A DNA stretch of 22,761 bases from an uncultured Sutterella sp. GTDB lineage: Bacteria; Pseudomonadota; Gammaproteobacteria; Burkholderiales; Burkholderiaceae_F. Below, piece by piece: positions 1-6,745 of this stretch. Under the pieces are notes generated by a model, which was not told where the DNA came from, did not search any database, and saw nothing but the letters and a program-made list of their open reading frames with translations. A program made the position numbers and the translations under genes. Within the stretch, counting starts at the first letter, position 1. The number at the start of each line of letters is the position of its first letter. The DNA lies in NCBI GenBank assembly GCA_905212345.1, contig CAJMEC010000028.1, positions 1-22,761 of the forward strand. The letters run 5' to 3'.

Positions 1-1131
1 TTAGCTTCAACAATCAGAGACTCTATTCAGCCATCCATAGCCGGAATTGTTTCAACAGAAAGAATAAAAATTAATGGGAAAGTTGTTTTGCGCGTTCATG
101 TTGATGCGGGTAATTTGCGCCCCTATTGTCTAGATCCAAAGACAGCTTCGGGTATTTATATACGTATTGGAAATACGACCAGTCCGGCCTCTATTGATGA
201 CATCGCCAAGATGGTTCGCGAGAGTAATCCCGTTCCTTTTGAAGATCGAATAGCTTTTGAACAAAACTTAACCTTCGAGTACTGCCATAAATTTTGTGCC
301 GATCGAGGATTGGAATTCAATCCAAAGAGTAATTTGACGTTCGGATTTTGGAATCAAAAATCGCAAGCCTATACCAATCTGGCCTTTATTTGCTCCGATC
401 AAAGTGATGTTTCGGAAGTTCTGATACGTTTTGCAGAAGATGAAAAAATAACAATTTTGGATTCTGTGCGCATTGAAGGATCAATATTCAAGTTGTATGA
501 CGAAGCGACTAAATTCATCGCTCAATCCAATTACGCCTGGATGGAAAAACCGAGCACCGGTAGCGCCGAACGTATTGACCATTACATTATCGATCCGCGG
601 GTAATTTTAGAGGCTTTGGTTAACGCATTTGCTCACCGCGATTACAGTAAAAAACCCCCCAATCTTATTCACATAACGCCTTCAGCAGTGAGCATGATGA
701 GCGCAGGCGGTTTGGTTGAAGGATTAAGTGTTGAAGATATTGCGCTCAGGATGGCAACCGAATGTCGAAATAAAAAGTTGGCAGCCTTATTTTGCAATTT
801 ACACTTAATGGAAAATAAAGGCAGTGGTTTTAGACGGATTCGAAGTTTCTACAAAAATCGATCAATTGAGGATCTGTTGGAAGTTTCCAAAACGTCTTTC
901 ACAATCATGTTGCCTCGCCCGGCGGAGAATATGTACACGGGTAATGAAAGGTTCAAGCAAGTGTTGGGATACCTGTCACTTCATCAAAATGTTTCTCGTC
1001 GAGAGGTCCAATCTTTCTTGGGATTATCACAGGCCTCTACTGTTTTACTGCTTCGAGATATGGTTCAAGCAAATTTGATTGAACAGATAGGTAAAGGCCC
1101 GTCAACGCGTTATAAGCTCAAAAATCTGTAG
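1..1131 (+). CDS. ATP-binding AlbA_2/Schlafen-type transcriptional regulator, 5' end outside the window
   Basis: The frame is open from base 1 to the TAG at 1129-1131 (376 codons visible), so the gene starts upstream of the window; a TTG at 88 is internal, not a credible start. The visible part begins near the end of an AlbA_2 (Schlafen-like) DNA-binding domain, with RIGNTTSPAS resembling the usual RxGxxxxPA signature. A GHKL-type (HATPase_c_4) module follows, with EALVNAFAHRDYS, a GGLVEGLS turn, and ENKGSGFRRI near its end. The last ~60 residues look like a winged helix (RREVQSFLGLSQASTVLLL). The family is described as putative transcriptional regulators with an ATP-binding domain; the target is unknown. 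Base composition is A+T-richer than the metabolic operons downstream, which fits accessory DNA. Family assignment is by motif recognition only. Confidence 0.8.
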   Translation, partial: LASTIRDSIQPSIAGIVSTERIKINGKVVLRVHVDAGNLRPYCLDPKTASGIYIRIGNTTSPASIDDIAKMVRESNPVPFEDRIAFEQNLTFEYCHKFCADRGLEFNPKSNLTFGFWNQKSQAYTNLAFICSDQSDVSEVLIRFAEDEKITILDSVRIEGSIFKLYDEATKFIAQSNYAWMEKPSTGSAERIDHYIIDPRVILEALVNAFAHRDYSKKPPNLIHITPSAVSMMSAGGLVEGLSVEDIALRMATECRNKKLAALFCNLHLMENKGSGFRRIRSFYKNRSIEDLLEVSKTSFTIMLPRPAENMYTGNERFKQVLGYLSLHQNVSRREVQSFLGLSQASTVLLLRDMVQANLIEQIGKGPSTRYKLKNL

Positions 1132-1342
1132 TGAATCTGATAATTTAATATTAGATTATTAGATTATGGTTAATAATTATTAGATTTGTTATTAGATAAT
1201 TGTGTAACGATAAAACGACTGACTTCGCCTGAAAATGGTTGACGGGGTTTGAACCTTTTGAGGTTTTACTTGAAAGAATACTAAGATTGGAACAAGAGCG
1301 AATTCCCATCACAGAGGTGGACGCGGAGCTCAAAAATCTGTA
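1115..1342. repeat. 16-bp direct repeat flanking a ~200-bp segment
   Basis: agctcaaaaatctgta occurs at 1115-1130 (the 3' end of the regulator gene) and again at 1327-1342 (just before the MATE gene), on the same strand and without mismatch. In both copies it encodes LKNL plus the stop. The segment between them contains A+T-rich repeats and a coding remnant. This looks like a duplication or recombination scar; no transposase is present. Confidence 0.7.
1147..1197. repeat. A+T-rich short direct repeats (ttattagat)
   Basis: ttattagat occurs at 1156-1164, 1177-1185 and 1189-1197, with a degenerate copy (atattagat) just upstream. Spacing is irregular (21 and 12 bp). It could be a protein-binding region or simple low-complexity drift; no function can be assigned. 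Confidence 0.5.
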
Positions 1343-1343
1343 A
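1233..1343 (+). pseudogene. Possible 3' remnant of an unidentified gene
   Basis: A frame with protein-like composition is open from 1233 (an in-frame TGA lies at 1230-1232) to the TAA at 1341-1343. It reads through WLTGFEPFEVLLERILRLE and ends TEVDAELKNL. There is no ATG or Shine-Dalgarno; TTG at 1239 is the only possible start. The amphipathic, Glu/Leu-rich composition looks like a real protein C-terminus rather than random A+T-rich DNA. The last six codons are nearly identical to the end of the preceding gene. It is either a remnant left by a deletion or a chance frame. Confidence 0.35.
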
Positions 1344-1355
1344 GGAGATAAAGTA

Positions 1356-2765
1356 GTGGCCGGTGTTGTGTCCACTCCTACAAGCAATGATGCCAATCGT
1401 ACCTATCGGAAAATGACCGAAGAGGCGGTGGCGCCATTGGTTTTGAAGTTGGGTGTTCCAACGATGCTATCGATGCTCGTGACGGCACTCTACATGACGG
1501 CTTCCACTTACTATGTTTCTTATTTAGGAACGTCTGCCGTGGGGGCCATGGGGGTTATTTTTGCCCTTCAGACGATTATTCAAGCCATTGGTATCATGAT
1601 CGGTCAAGGGTGCGCAGCACAAACCTCCCGCCTTTTGGGAGCCAAGGCTTACGTTCACGCCAATACACTTGCCTCTTCCGGTCTTTTCCTCTCCCTTCTT
1701 TTCTCTTCGTTTTTTGCGTTGACAGCTTGGGCGGTATTAGAGTGGCTTTTATCCTGGATGGGGGCGACTGCCACCATTTTGCCTTACGCGAGTACCTACG
1801 CTCAGATCATTTTGTTGGCCTGCCCCTTTATGGCCGCTTCCTACACACTCAATAATCTTTTGCGCTCTGAAGGCTTGGCTATCGTTGGCATGATGGGGTT
1901 GGGGGCCGGAGGAGTGCTCAATATTGGTGTTGCTCCCATTTTCATTTTTGTTTTTGATTGGGGGATTGCAGGCGCTGCCTGGGCCAATGCTTTGTGTCAA
2001 CTCATTTCATTTACGATCCTTCTGTCGCATTACCTGAGGGGAAAAGGGTCGCTTCAGATTCATTGCTCTTTTATTTCTAGAGAGGCGCCCATTTACTTTT
2101 CTATTTTCAAAAACGGTTTGCCCTCTCTTACCCGAAACTCGCTGGGGGCTGTAGCCGCTTCCATTTTAAATCTGATGGCCGGCCGCTATGGAGATGCCGG
2201 CGTTGCCGCAATGAGCATTGTGGGTCAGGTTATGATGATGACGAACGCCTTTTTGATTGGGTTAGGGCAGGGCTTTCAGCCCGTATTAGGTTACAACTGG
2301 GGAGCAAAGCTTTTTGATCGTGTAAAAACGGCGTTAGATGTCACCATTGCGATGGGAACGGTGCTGATGGTGGCACTTGGCCTTTTGGGTTTCATTTTTG
2401 CTCAAGAGGTCGTGGGCTTTTTTGAAGTAAATGACCCGGATGTGATGAATGTAGGTGTCTTGGCCCTTCGACTTCAGTGTTCGGTAGCGATCATTGTTCC
2501 GGTGAATGTGATCGGCAACATGGCTTTTCAGGTGATAGGCCGAACGGCCGTTGGCACATTATTGGCGGCCACCAGACAAGGTCTTTTTTTCCTGCCGCTT
2601 ATTTTGATATTGCCCGGTCAGATCGGTTTGCTGGGTGTTCAATCAGCGCAACCCATTGCTGAAGTATTGTCCTTCTTTGTGTGCGGGTATTTCCTTTGGC
2701 ATTTCAGAACGGAAGTGCAAAATCGGATAAAAATTCAAAAAGGCGGAGAGTTGAATTCAAGATAG
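1356..2765 (+). CDS. MATE-family multidrug/toxin efflux transporter
   Basis: An inner-membrane antiporter of 469 aa, the usual size for bacterial MATE proteins with 12 membrane helices. Family MATE proteins export cationic drugs or metabolites against Na+ or H+. After a ~25-residue cytoplasmic N-terminus, the sequence shows the expected repeated two-bundle pattern: LVLKLGVPTMLSMLVTALY opens the first half and IFKNGLPSLTRNSLGAVAA opens the second. Further family-like segments are GIMIGQGCAAQTSRLLGA and GLGQGFQPVLGYNWGA. The start is GTG 1356, set by the AAGGAG at 1342-1347; that Shine-Dalgarno overlaps the stop of the upstream remnant. Nothing visible identifies the substrate. The family call is firm, and the NorM versus DinF subgroup is not decided. 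Confidence 0.9.
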   Translation: MAGVVSTPTSNDANRTYRKMTEEAVAPLVLKLGVPTMLSMLVTALYMTASTYYVSYLGTSAVGAMGVIFALQTIIQAIGIMIGQGCAAQTSRLLGAKAYVHANTLASSGLFLSLLFSSFFALTAWAVLEWLLSWMGATATILPYASTYAQIILLACPFMAASYTLNNLLRSEGLAIVGMMGLGAGGVLNIGVAPIFIFVFDWGIAGAAWANALCQLISFTILLSHYLRGKGSLQIHCSFISREAPIYFSIFKNGLPSLTRNSLGAVAASILNLMAGRYGDAGVAAMSIVGQVMMMTNAFLIGLGQGFQPVLGYNWGAKLFDRVKTALDVTIAMGTVLMVALGLLGFIFAQEVVGFFEVNDPDVMNVGVLALRLQCSVAIIVPVNVIGNMAFQVIGRTAVGTLLAATRQGLFFLPLILILPGQIGLLGVQSAQPIAEVLSFFVCGYFLWHFRTEVQNRIKIQKGGELNSR

Positions 2766-2775
2766 CTGTGGTACA

Positions 2776-2804
2776 TTGAAATCAAGATCTTTAACAATTA
2801 AAAT
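2776..2804 (+). promoter_or_regulatory. Promoter of the first antitoxin-like HTH gene
   Basis: TTGAAA (2776-2781), a 17-bp spacer and TAAAAT (2799-2804) match the sigma70 consensus at 5/6 in each hexamer. The transcription start would fall near 2811, inside the palindrome at 2805-2823. Confidence 0.65.
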
Positions 2805-2823
2805 ATTAGCGATAATCGATAAT
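2805..2823. promoter_or_regulatory. Palindromic operator over the transcription start
   Basis: attagcgataatcgataat is a 19-nt palindrome about a central A with one mismatched pair. It begins directly after the -10 hexamer and ends ~20 nt before the HTH start codon. This is the usual place for autorepression by a HipB/XRE-type antitoxin (inference). Confidence 0.55.
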
Positions 2824-2843
2824 AATTGGCATTAACTACTAAA

Positions 2844-3149
2844 ATGAGCTTAATTAATAATCTCATGTCTCCTCTTGATATTCGTCTCGGTATTGCAGAT
2901 AGACTAAAAAGAATTCGTCTGGACCAGAATGTGTCCCAAGAACAATTGGCAGAGCGCTCAGGCGTTTCGTTGGGGTCACTCCGGCGTTTTGAGTCCAAAG
3001 GAGAAATTTCCTTAAAGAGTCTAGTGCGTTTAGCCATTAGTTTGAATCGTGCACAGGATTTTGATTTGTTGTTTCAGATTGAAGAAGAAATAGATCTTTT
3101 TAAACCAGAATCCAAGCCCAGACAAAGAGCGAGCAGGGGTACAAAATGA
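2844..3149 (+). CDS. HipB-like XRE-family antitoxin/transcriptional regulator
   Basis: A protein of 101 aa from ATG 2844 (TTG 2826 and ATG 2865 are in-frame alternatives). The HTH_XRE domain covers roughly residues 20-70: ADRLKRIRLDQNVSQEQLA, then GVSLGSLRRFESKGEISLKS. This arrangement, with a basic tail (KPRQRASRG), resembles the small regulators that usually precede HipA-type kinase toxins and repress their own promoter. The ATG choice gives MSLINNLMSPLD at the N-terminus, similar to that group. No strong Shine-Dalgarno precedes any of the starts. The stop overlaps an ATG (ATGA, 3146-3149), the coupling normally seen with the toxin gene, but the following ORF is only 24 codons. It probably dimerises, binds the 2805-2823 palindrome, and now acts as an orphan regulator. 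Confidence 0.75.
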   Translation: MSLINNLMSPLDIRLGIADRLKRIRLDQNVSQEQLAERSGVSLGSLRRFESKGEISLKSLVRLAISLNRAQDFDLLFQIEEEIDLFKPESKPRQRASRGTK

Positions 3150-3220
3150 GAGAGAACGTATTCCTTAATTTGGAAGGAAATCGACAACTGACAGCTCCTA
3201 ACGGCGTGAAAGAAATTTAA
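3146..3220 (+). pseudogene. Truncated ORF coupled to the antitoxin, possible HipA remnant
   Basis: ATG 3146 overlaps the antitoxin stop as ATGA and opens a 24-codon ORF (MRENVFLNLEGNRQ...) ending at TAA 3218-3220. Position and coupling are those of a hipA-type toxin, and VFLNLEGNRQ loosely resembles the first beta strands of HipA N-terminal subdomains. The ~400 codons expected of a kinase are absent. It is either the stub left after loss of the toxin or a chance short ORF. Confidence 0.35.
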
Positions 3221-3249
3221 CAAGCTTAGGAAGAAAAAATCTGTATTTA

Positions 3250-3298
3250 AGATATTTATTAATTATCTCTTTTTGCGATAATGTTAAAATATCGCAAA
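3250..3298. promoter_or_regulatory. Two inverted-repeat operators with a promoter upstream of hipB-like gene
   Basis: tttgcgata (3272-3280), a 9-nt spacer and tatcgcaaa (3290-3298) form a perfect 9+9 inverted repeat. A second, weaker site with the same geometry lies upstream: agata (3250-3254), N9, tatct (3264-3268), centred 26 bp away. An extended -10 TGTTAAAAT (3282-3290) falls inside the strong site, so a bound protein would block RNA polymerase. Paired half-sites about one helical turn apart are reminiscent of HipB operators (known for the family); binding by the adjacent protein is inferred. Confidence 0.6.
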
Positions 3299-3314
3299 TG
3301 GAGATATTTTTTCA

Positions 3315-3560
3315 ATGCTAGAAACTCGGATCTATCTCACGAATCAATTAGGAAGTCTTTTAAAGGATTACCGGAAATCTCAAAACATTTCCCAGAAAGA
3401 GCTGGCTGAACGAACTCAAATTTGTCAGTCTAGGATTTCGTTTTTGGAAAACCATCCGGAAAATATCAGTATCGGACAGCTGATGCGTTGGCTCAGTGTT
3501 TTGGGTTTGGAAATCAAAATAGCAGTTAAAAAAGATGAGCCAATGACAACAGAGTGGTGA
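3315..3560 (+). CDS. hipB: HipB-type antitoxin without its toxin
   Basis: An 81-aa protein whose XRE helix-turn-helix (residues ~10-62; QNISQKELAERTQICQSRIS, then FLENHPENISIGQLMRWL) and short C-terminal tail ending MTTEW match E. coli HipB in length, order and the terminal Glu-Trp. HipB uses this tail, with its C-terminal Trp, to contact HipA and to limit its own stability. ATG 3315 is preceded by GGAGA at 3300-3304. In hipBA loci the kinase gene hipA overlaps or directly follows hipB. Here the next ~120 nt have no long ORF and then the TRAP operon begins. The gene is therefore an orphan antitoxin, or a partner to a toxin elsewhere. Expression is likely autoregulated through the inverted repeats at 3250-3298. 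Confidence 0.8.
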   Translation: MLETRIYLTNQLGSLLKDYRKSQNISQKELAERTQICQSRISFLENHPENISIGQLMRWLSVLGLEIKIAVKKDEPMTTEW

Positions 3561-3629
3561 TCTGAACAGAAGATTGTCCACGCCTCATCAGGATTTCTTC
3601 TAAGAGAAAGAATAATCAACGCTTAAGCC

Positions 3630-3638
3630 TGTTATACT
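3630..3638 (+). promoter_or_regulatory. Extended -10 promoter of the TRAP operon
   Basis: TGTTATACT (3630-3638) is an extended -10 element (TG-N-TATACT). No good -35 is visible at 16-18 bp, as is common for this promoter class. It would give a leader of ~35 nt before dctP ATG 3681. Confidence 0.5.
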
Positions 3639-3680
3639 TAAAAATTGATATTTCTTTTTCACCCCCGGAGGATCTCTATT

Positions 3681-4667
3681 ATGCAAACCGCTGTTAAAGC
3701 CATGTTTGTCGCGGGCGCTTGCCTTATCGCAGCAAGTTTTTCCGCACAAGCTGCTCAAACCATTCGCCTGGCGCATACAGCTGCCACCAGTCACGCCCAC
3801 CATGCAGCCGCTCTTCAGTTTGCGCAAAATGTGGAAAGCCGCACAAAAGGGGAATTAAAGGTTGAGGTTTATCCTTCCGGAGAACTGGGTGATCAACCGG
3901 CTCTTGCCGAGCAGGTGACAATGAGCGCCTTGGATATGGCAGTGGTTTCGTTGGGGAACATGGCTATGTACGATAAAAAGCTCAACGCCATGACGGCTCC
4001 TTTCTTATTTAAGAGCTACGATCAGGCCCATCAGGTCATTGACAACTTTGTGATGCCCTGGATGAATAAAGGTTTGGCTTCCCACGACGCTGAGGGTTTA
4101 TCCATGTTTGATTATGGATTCCGCCAGACAACCACTCAGAATGTCGTTGTCAATAAAGCCGAAGACCTTAAAGGCGTGAAGATTCGTGTGCCGCCTGCCA
4201 CCGGCCTTTTGGCCGCCTTTGACGCGATCGGCGCCAACACGCAAAGCATTGCTTACTCTGAACTCTACACTTCGCTCAAACAAGGGGTTGTGGTCGGTGA
4301 AGAAAACCCGGTTTTCACCATTTTGGCCGACAGTCTTTTTGAGACACAAAACCAATTGGCTATGACCAATCACTACTTTGACTGCCAGGTGCTTTTAATT
4401 AATAAGACGGTCTACGAAGGGTTGTCCAGTGAACAACAAGCCATTTTGAAGGAAGAAGCGGTTAATGCTCAAAACCTCACGCGCAAGATGATTAGCGAAG
4501 GTGAAAGCACCGTGGTTGAAGAGCTGAAGAAAAAAGGGATGAATGTCACCTATCCAGACCGTCAATCGTTTATTGAAAAGATGGCTCCCGCCTATGAAAA
4601 GGTGGCGGAACTGGCTGGTAAAGACGCCATGCAGGAAGTCTTAAACGCCGTGAAAGCGACGGAATAA
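3681..4667 (+). CDS. dctP: TRAP transporter solute-binding protein, DctP family
   Basis: A periplasmic receptor of 328 aa that captures a small organic anion, typically a dicarboxylate or sugar acid, for the DctQM permease. The start is ATG 3681, set by GGAGG at 3667-3671; an upstream extension would lie before the Shine-Dalgarno. A signal peptide covers residues ~1-24 with a cleavage motif AQA-A. The mature part shows family landmarks: TIRLAHTAATSHAHHAA, VYPSGELGDQPALAEQV, and LKGVKIRVPPATGLLA. The Arg in KIRVPP is at the position of the conserved carboxylate-binding arginine. VVGEENP corresponds to the usual GxxDGxExP segment. The gene leads a three-gene operon. The substrate cannot be read from the sequence; the binding arginine only argues for a carboxylate. 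Confidence 0.93.
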   Translation: MQTAVKAMFVAGACLIAASFSAQAAQTIRLAHTAATSHAHHAAALQFAQNVESRTKGELKVEVYPSGELGDQPALAEQVTMSALDMAVVSLGNMAMYDKKLNAMTAPFLFKSYDQAHQVIDNFVMPWMNKGLASHDAEGLSMFDYGFRQTTTQNVVVNKAEDLKGVKIRVPPATGLLAAFDAIGANTQSIAYSELYTSLKQGVVVGEENPVFTILADSLFETQNQLAMTNHYFDCQVLLINKTVYEGLSSEQQAILKEEAVNAQNLTRKMISEGESTVVEELKKKGMNVTYPDRQSFIEKMAPAYEKVAELAGKDAMQEVLNAVKATE

Positions 4668-4682
4668 GAAGGATAGTTAGCC

Positions 4683-5966
4683 ATGGTGATGTTTGCGATT
4701 TTTGCGGGCGTGCTGGTACTCCTTTTATTGGGGGTGACAACGGCCGTCACAATGGGTTTTGCTTCCATTGCTACTTTTTTAATGGCAGGAGGCGACATGA
4801 CGAGGCTCTTTCTTGTGCCTCAGCGCATGTTCTCCCAAGTCTCGGGCATCACCTTGATGTCTATTCCGTTTTTCCTGCTCATGGGTAACCTCATGAGTGT
4901 GGGCGGTATCTCCAAAAGCCTTTTCGGTTTCGGTCGCGTCTGTTTGGGTCATAAAGCGGGCGGTTTGTCCAATGCCGCCATTGTGGCTTGTATTGTGATG
5001 GCGGCGATGTCAGGTTCTGCCGCTGCTTGCGCCGCCGGCATCGGCATGATCGCCATTGCTGAGATGACCAAATCTGGTTACGATCGCGCCTTTAGCTGCG
5101 CCACCATTGCCGCGGGTGGCGCCCTGGGTCCGATTATTCCGCCATCCATTACACTCATCTTATTTGCGGGCCTTACGCAAACAAGTGTCAATGCCCTTTT
5201 TGCCGCGGGCGCCGTTCCGGGCGTTTTGTTAGGGTTGGCTTTTATGCTTTGGTCTTCCTATGTGTGTAAAAAGGAAGGCTATACGGTCACACCCAAAGCC
5301 TCCTGGAGTGAGCGCTGGACGGGTTTTAAGGATGCTTTTTGGTCACTTCTGACACCGGTCATTGTGATCGGCGGTATGTTTGCCGGTCTTTTTCCCGCCC
5401 CCGAAGCTGCCGCTGTCGCTTCCTTTTATGTCTTTATCCTCGGGCTTTTTGTTTTTAAGACATTAAAGCTTTCAGACCTTCCTTCCATTCTTTGGAATAC
5501 CGTTGAGCAAACCGCGAAGGTCATGTTTGTGATCGCGACAGCCGGATTTTTCCAGTATGTGCTCTTGTATACCCGCATTCCTCAGCAAACCATCGCTTTT
5601 GTTTCATCCACGTTCTCCTCATTTGCCCTTATCCTTTTGATCATTATTTTGATTTTGGTGATCATGGGTTGCTTTATGGAAGGCACGGCCATTTTGCTCA
5701 TTACGGTGCCGATTTTTGTGCCAATTGCCAAGAGCTTTAACTACGATTTGATTCAATTGGGTATTGTGATGTGTATCGCATTGGCCGTTGGCGTACTTAC
5801 GCCACCCGTGGGACTTAATCTATACGTCATGGCCTCGATCACCGGCGAGAAGGTCATGGAGATTGCCAAGAAGTCTGTGGGCTATGTGGTGATTATGATT
5901 TTGATGGCGATGGCTGTGGCCTTTATTCCGGGATTGTCTTTAGGCTTGGCCGGTATTGTGGGGTGA
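4683..5966 (+). CDS. dctM: TRAP transporter large permease subunit, DctM family
   Basis: A 427-aa integral membrane protein with ~12 helices, forming the Na+-coupled translocation channel of a TRAP transporter. Typical DctM segments are visible: TLMSIPFFLLMGNLMSVGGI near the start, MAAMSGSAAACAAGIGMIAI, GALGPIIPPSITLILFAGLT, and near the end AVGVLTPPVGLNLYVMASIT. Length is normal. ATG 4683 follows the dctP stop by 15 nt and has AAGGA at 4669-4673. In most three-gene TRAP operons the order is P-Q-M; here M precedes Q. The family call is firm. Confidence 0.93.
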   Translation: MVMFAIFAGVLVLLLLGVTTAVTMGFASIATFLMAGGDMTRLFLVPQRMFSQVSGITLMSIPFFLLMGNLMSVGGISKSLFGFGRVCLGHKAGGLSNAAIVACIVMAAMSGSAAACAAGIGMIAIAEMTKSGYDRAFSCATIAAGGALGPIIPPSITLILFAGLTQTSVNALFAAGAVPGVLLGLAFMLWSSYVCKKEGYTVTPKASWSERWTGFKDAFWSLLTPVIVIGGMFAGLFPAPEAAAVASFYVFILGLFVFKTLKLSDLPSILWNTVEQTAKVMFVIATAGFFQYVLLYTRIPQQTIAFVSSTFSSFALILLIIILILVIMGCFMEGTAILLITVPIFVPIAKSFNYDLIQLGIVMCIALAVGVLTPPVGLNLYVMASITGEKVMEIAKKSVGYVVIMILMAMAVAFIPGLSLGLAGIVG

Positions 5967-5970
5967 TGAG

Positions 5971-6468
5971 ATGCTGAGAATTTTAAAAACCATTGATCAT
6001 TGGGTAAGCCGTATCACGCGTCTCATTTGCGTCGTTGCCCTAGGGGCAATCGTTGTCATGTTTTTGGCAAACGTTTTTGTGCGCTTTGTCCCCATCTACA
6101 ACTTTACTCAGACGGATGATTGGATTCAGATTTGCCTGATTTGGATGATTTTCTTGGGTGCCCAGGAATTGGTGCGCACGAGAAACCACTTTGTGGTCGA
6201 AGTGATGACGGAGCGTTTAGAAGGCAAAGTCGGAAAAATCTGCAGAGCCATTGTCTGTGTGATTGAACTTCTTACGTACGTTCTGATTTGTTACTACGGT
6301 TGGGTATGGGTAATGCGTGCTCATGCTTACATGCAGTCCATTCCCTGGATGCAGGTGAAGGTGGCTTATGCCGCGATTCCTATTAGCGCGTTTTTCATGT
6401 CGTGCTACGCACTGAGAGACCTTATTTTGGCTATTCAGGGACGGTACGACGATTTTAAATCAATTTAA
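5971..6468 (+). CDS. dctQ: TRAP transporter small permease subunit, DctQ family
   Basis: A membrane protein of 165 aa with four predicted helices, which partners DctM in the TRAP complex. Family features are the first helix ending in ANVFVRFVPIYNFTQTDDW, the conserved WMIFLGAQELVRTRNHFVVE (gxx.A.r...hi.vd pattern), and a last helix near IPISAFFMSCYALRDLI. ATG 5971 is preferred over TTG 5956 because GGGGTGA (5960-5966), which overlaps the dctM stop, sits at a proper distance. The gap to dctM is 4 nt, so translation is probably coupled. No clear intrinsic terminator follows. Confidence 0.9.
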   Translation: MLRILKTIDHWVSRITRLICVVALGAIVVMFLANVFVRFVPIYNFTQTDDWIQICLIWMIFLGAQELVRTRNHFVVEVMTERLEGKVGKICRAIVCVIELLTYVLICYYGWVWVMRAHAYMQSIPWMQVKVAYAAIPISAFFMSCYALRDLILAIQGRYDDFKSI

Positions 6469-6745
6469 TTTGCATAGGCTATCAATCGCTAATATTGATA
6501 CTGCAGCTGTTAAACGAGTTTGCATTTTCAACAGTACATCCGTGAAATAAAATTTTTGTCGATAAGGCTACTTTGACTCATCGCCTTTCGCAGTTTGATT
6601 CTAAGAGTTTCCTTGCGCGCTTTATATTTCTTTTCCGTTAGGAAATGTGAAGGAGTTGGGTTTAAAAGCATCTGCTCTTAATTTTTCTTATAGCTCAATA
6701 AGTTGCGTACAATAACCCCGTAGATGTCTAAAAGGTAGTAGTGAC
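6469..6745. other. Intergenic region with a palindrome and a candidate promoter
   Basis: The stretch has no credible gene. It holds a 7-bp inverted repeat tatcaat (6480-6486), N7, attgata (6494-6500), right after dctQ, which lacks a T-run and so is operator-like rather than a terminator. Near the end is a -10 TACAAT (6708-6713) with a poor -35. The 11 bases aataaccccgt (6711-6721) recur at the thrS promoter (15381-15391). Confidence 0.45.

Noticed and set aside
1147..1197. CRISPR-like or iteron array
   Set aside because: The repeats are 9 bp, A+T-only apart from one G, irregularly spaced and without spacers or an adjacent replication gene.
3561..3624. Frame downstream of the hipB-like stop (after TGA 3558) as a C-terminal extension or hipA start
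   Set aside because: Only ~20 codons are open, with no start or similarity that I can defend; the Glu-Trp end before the TGA is the natural HipB C-terminus.
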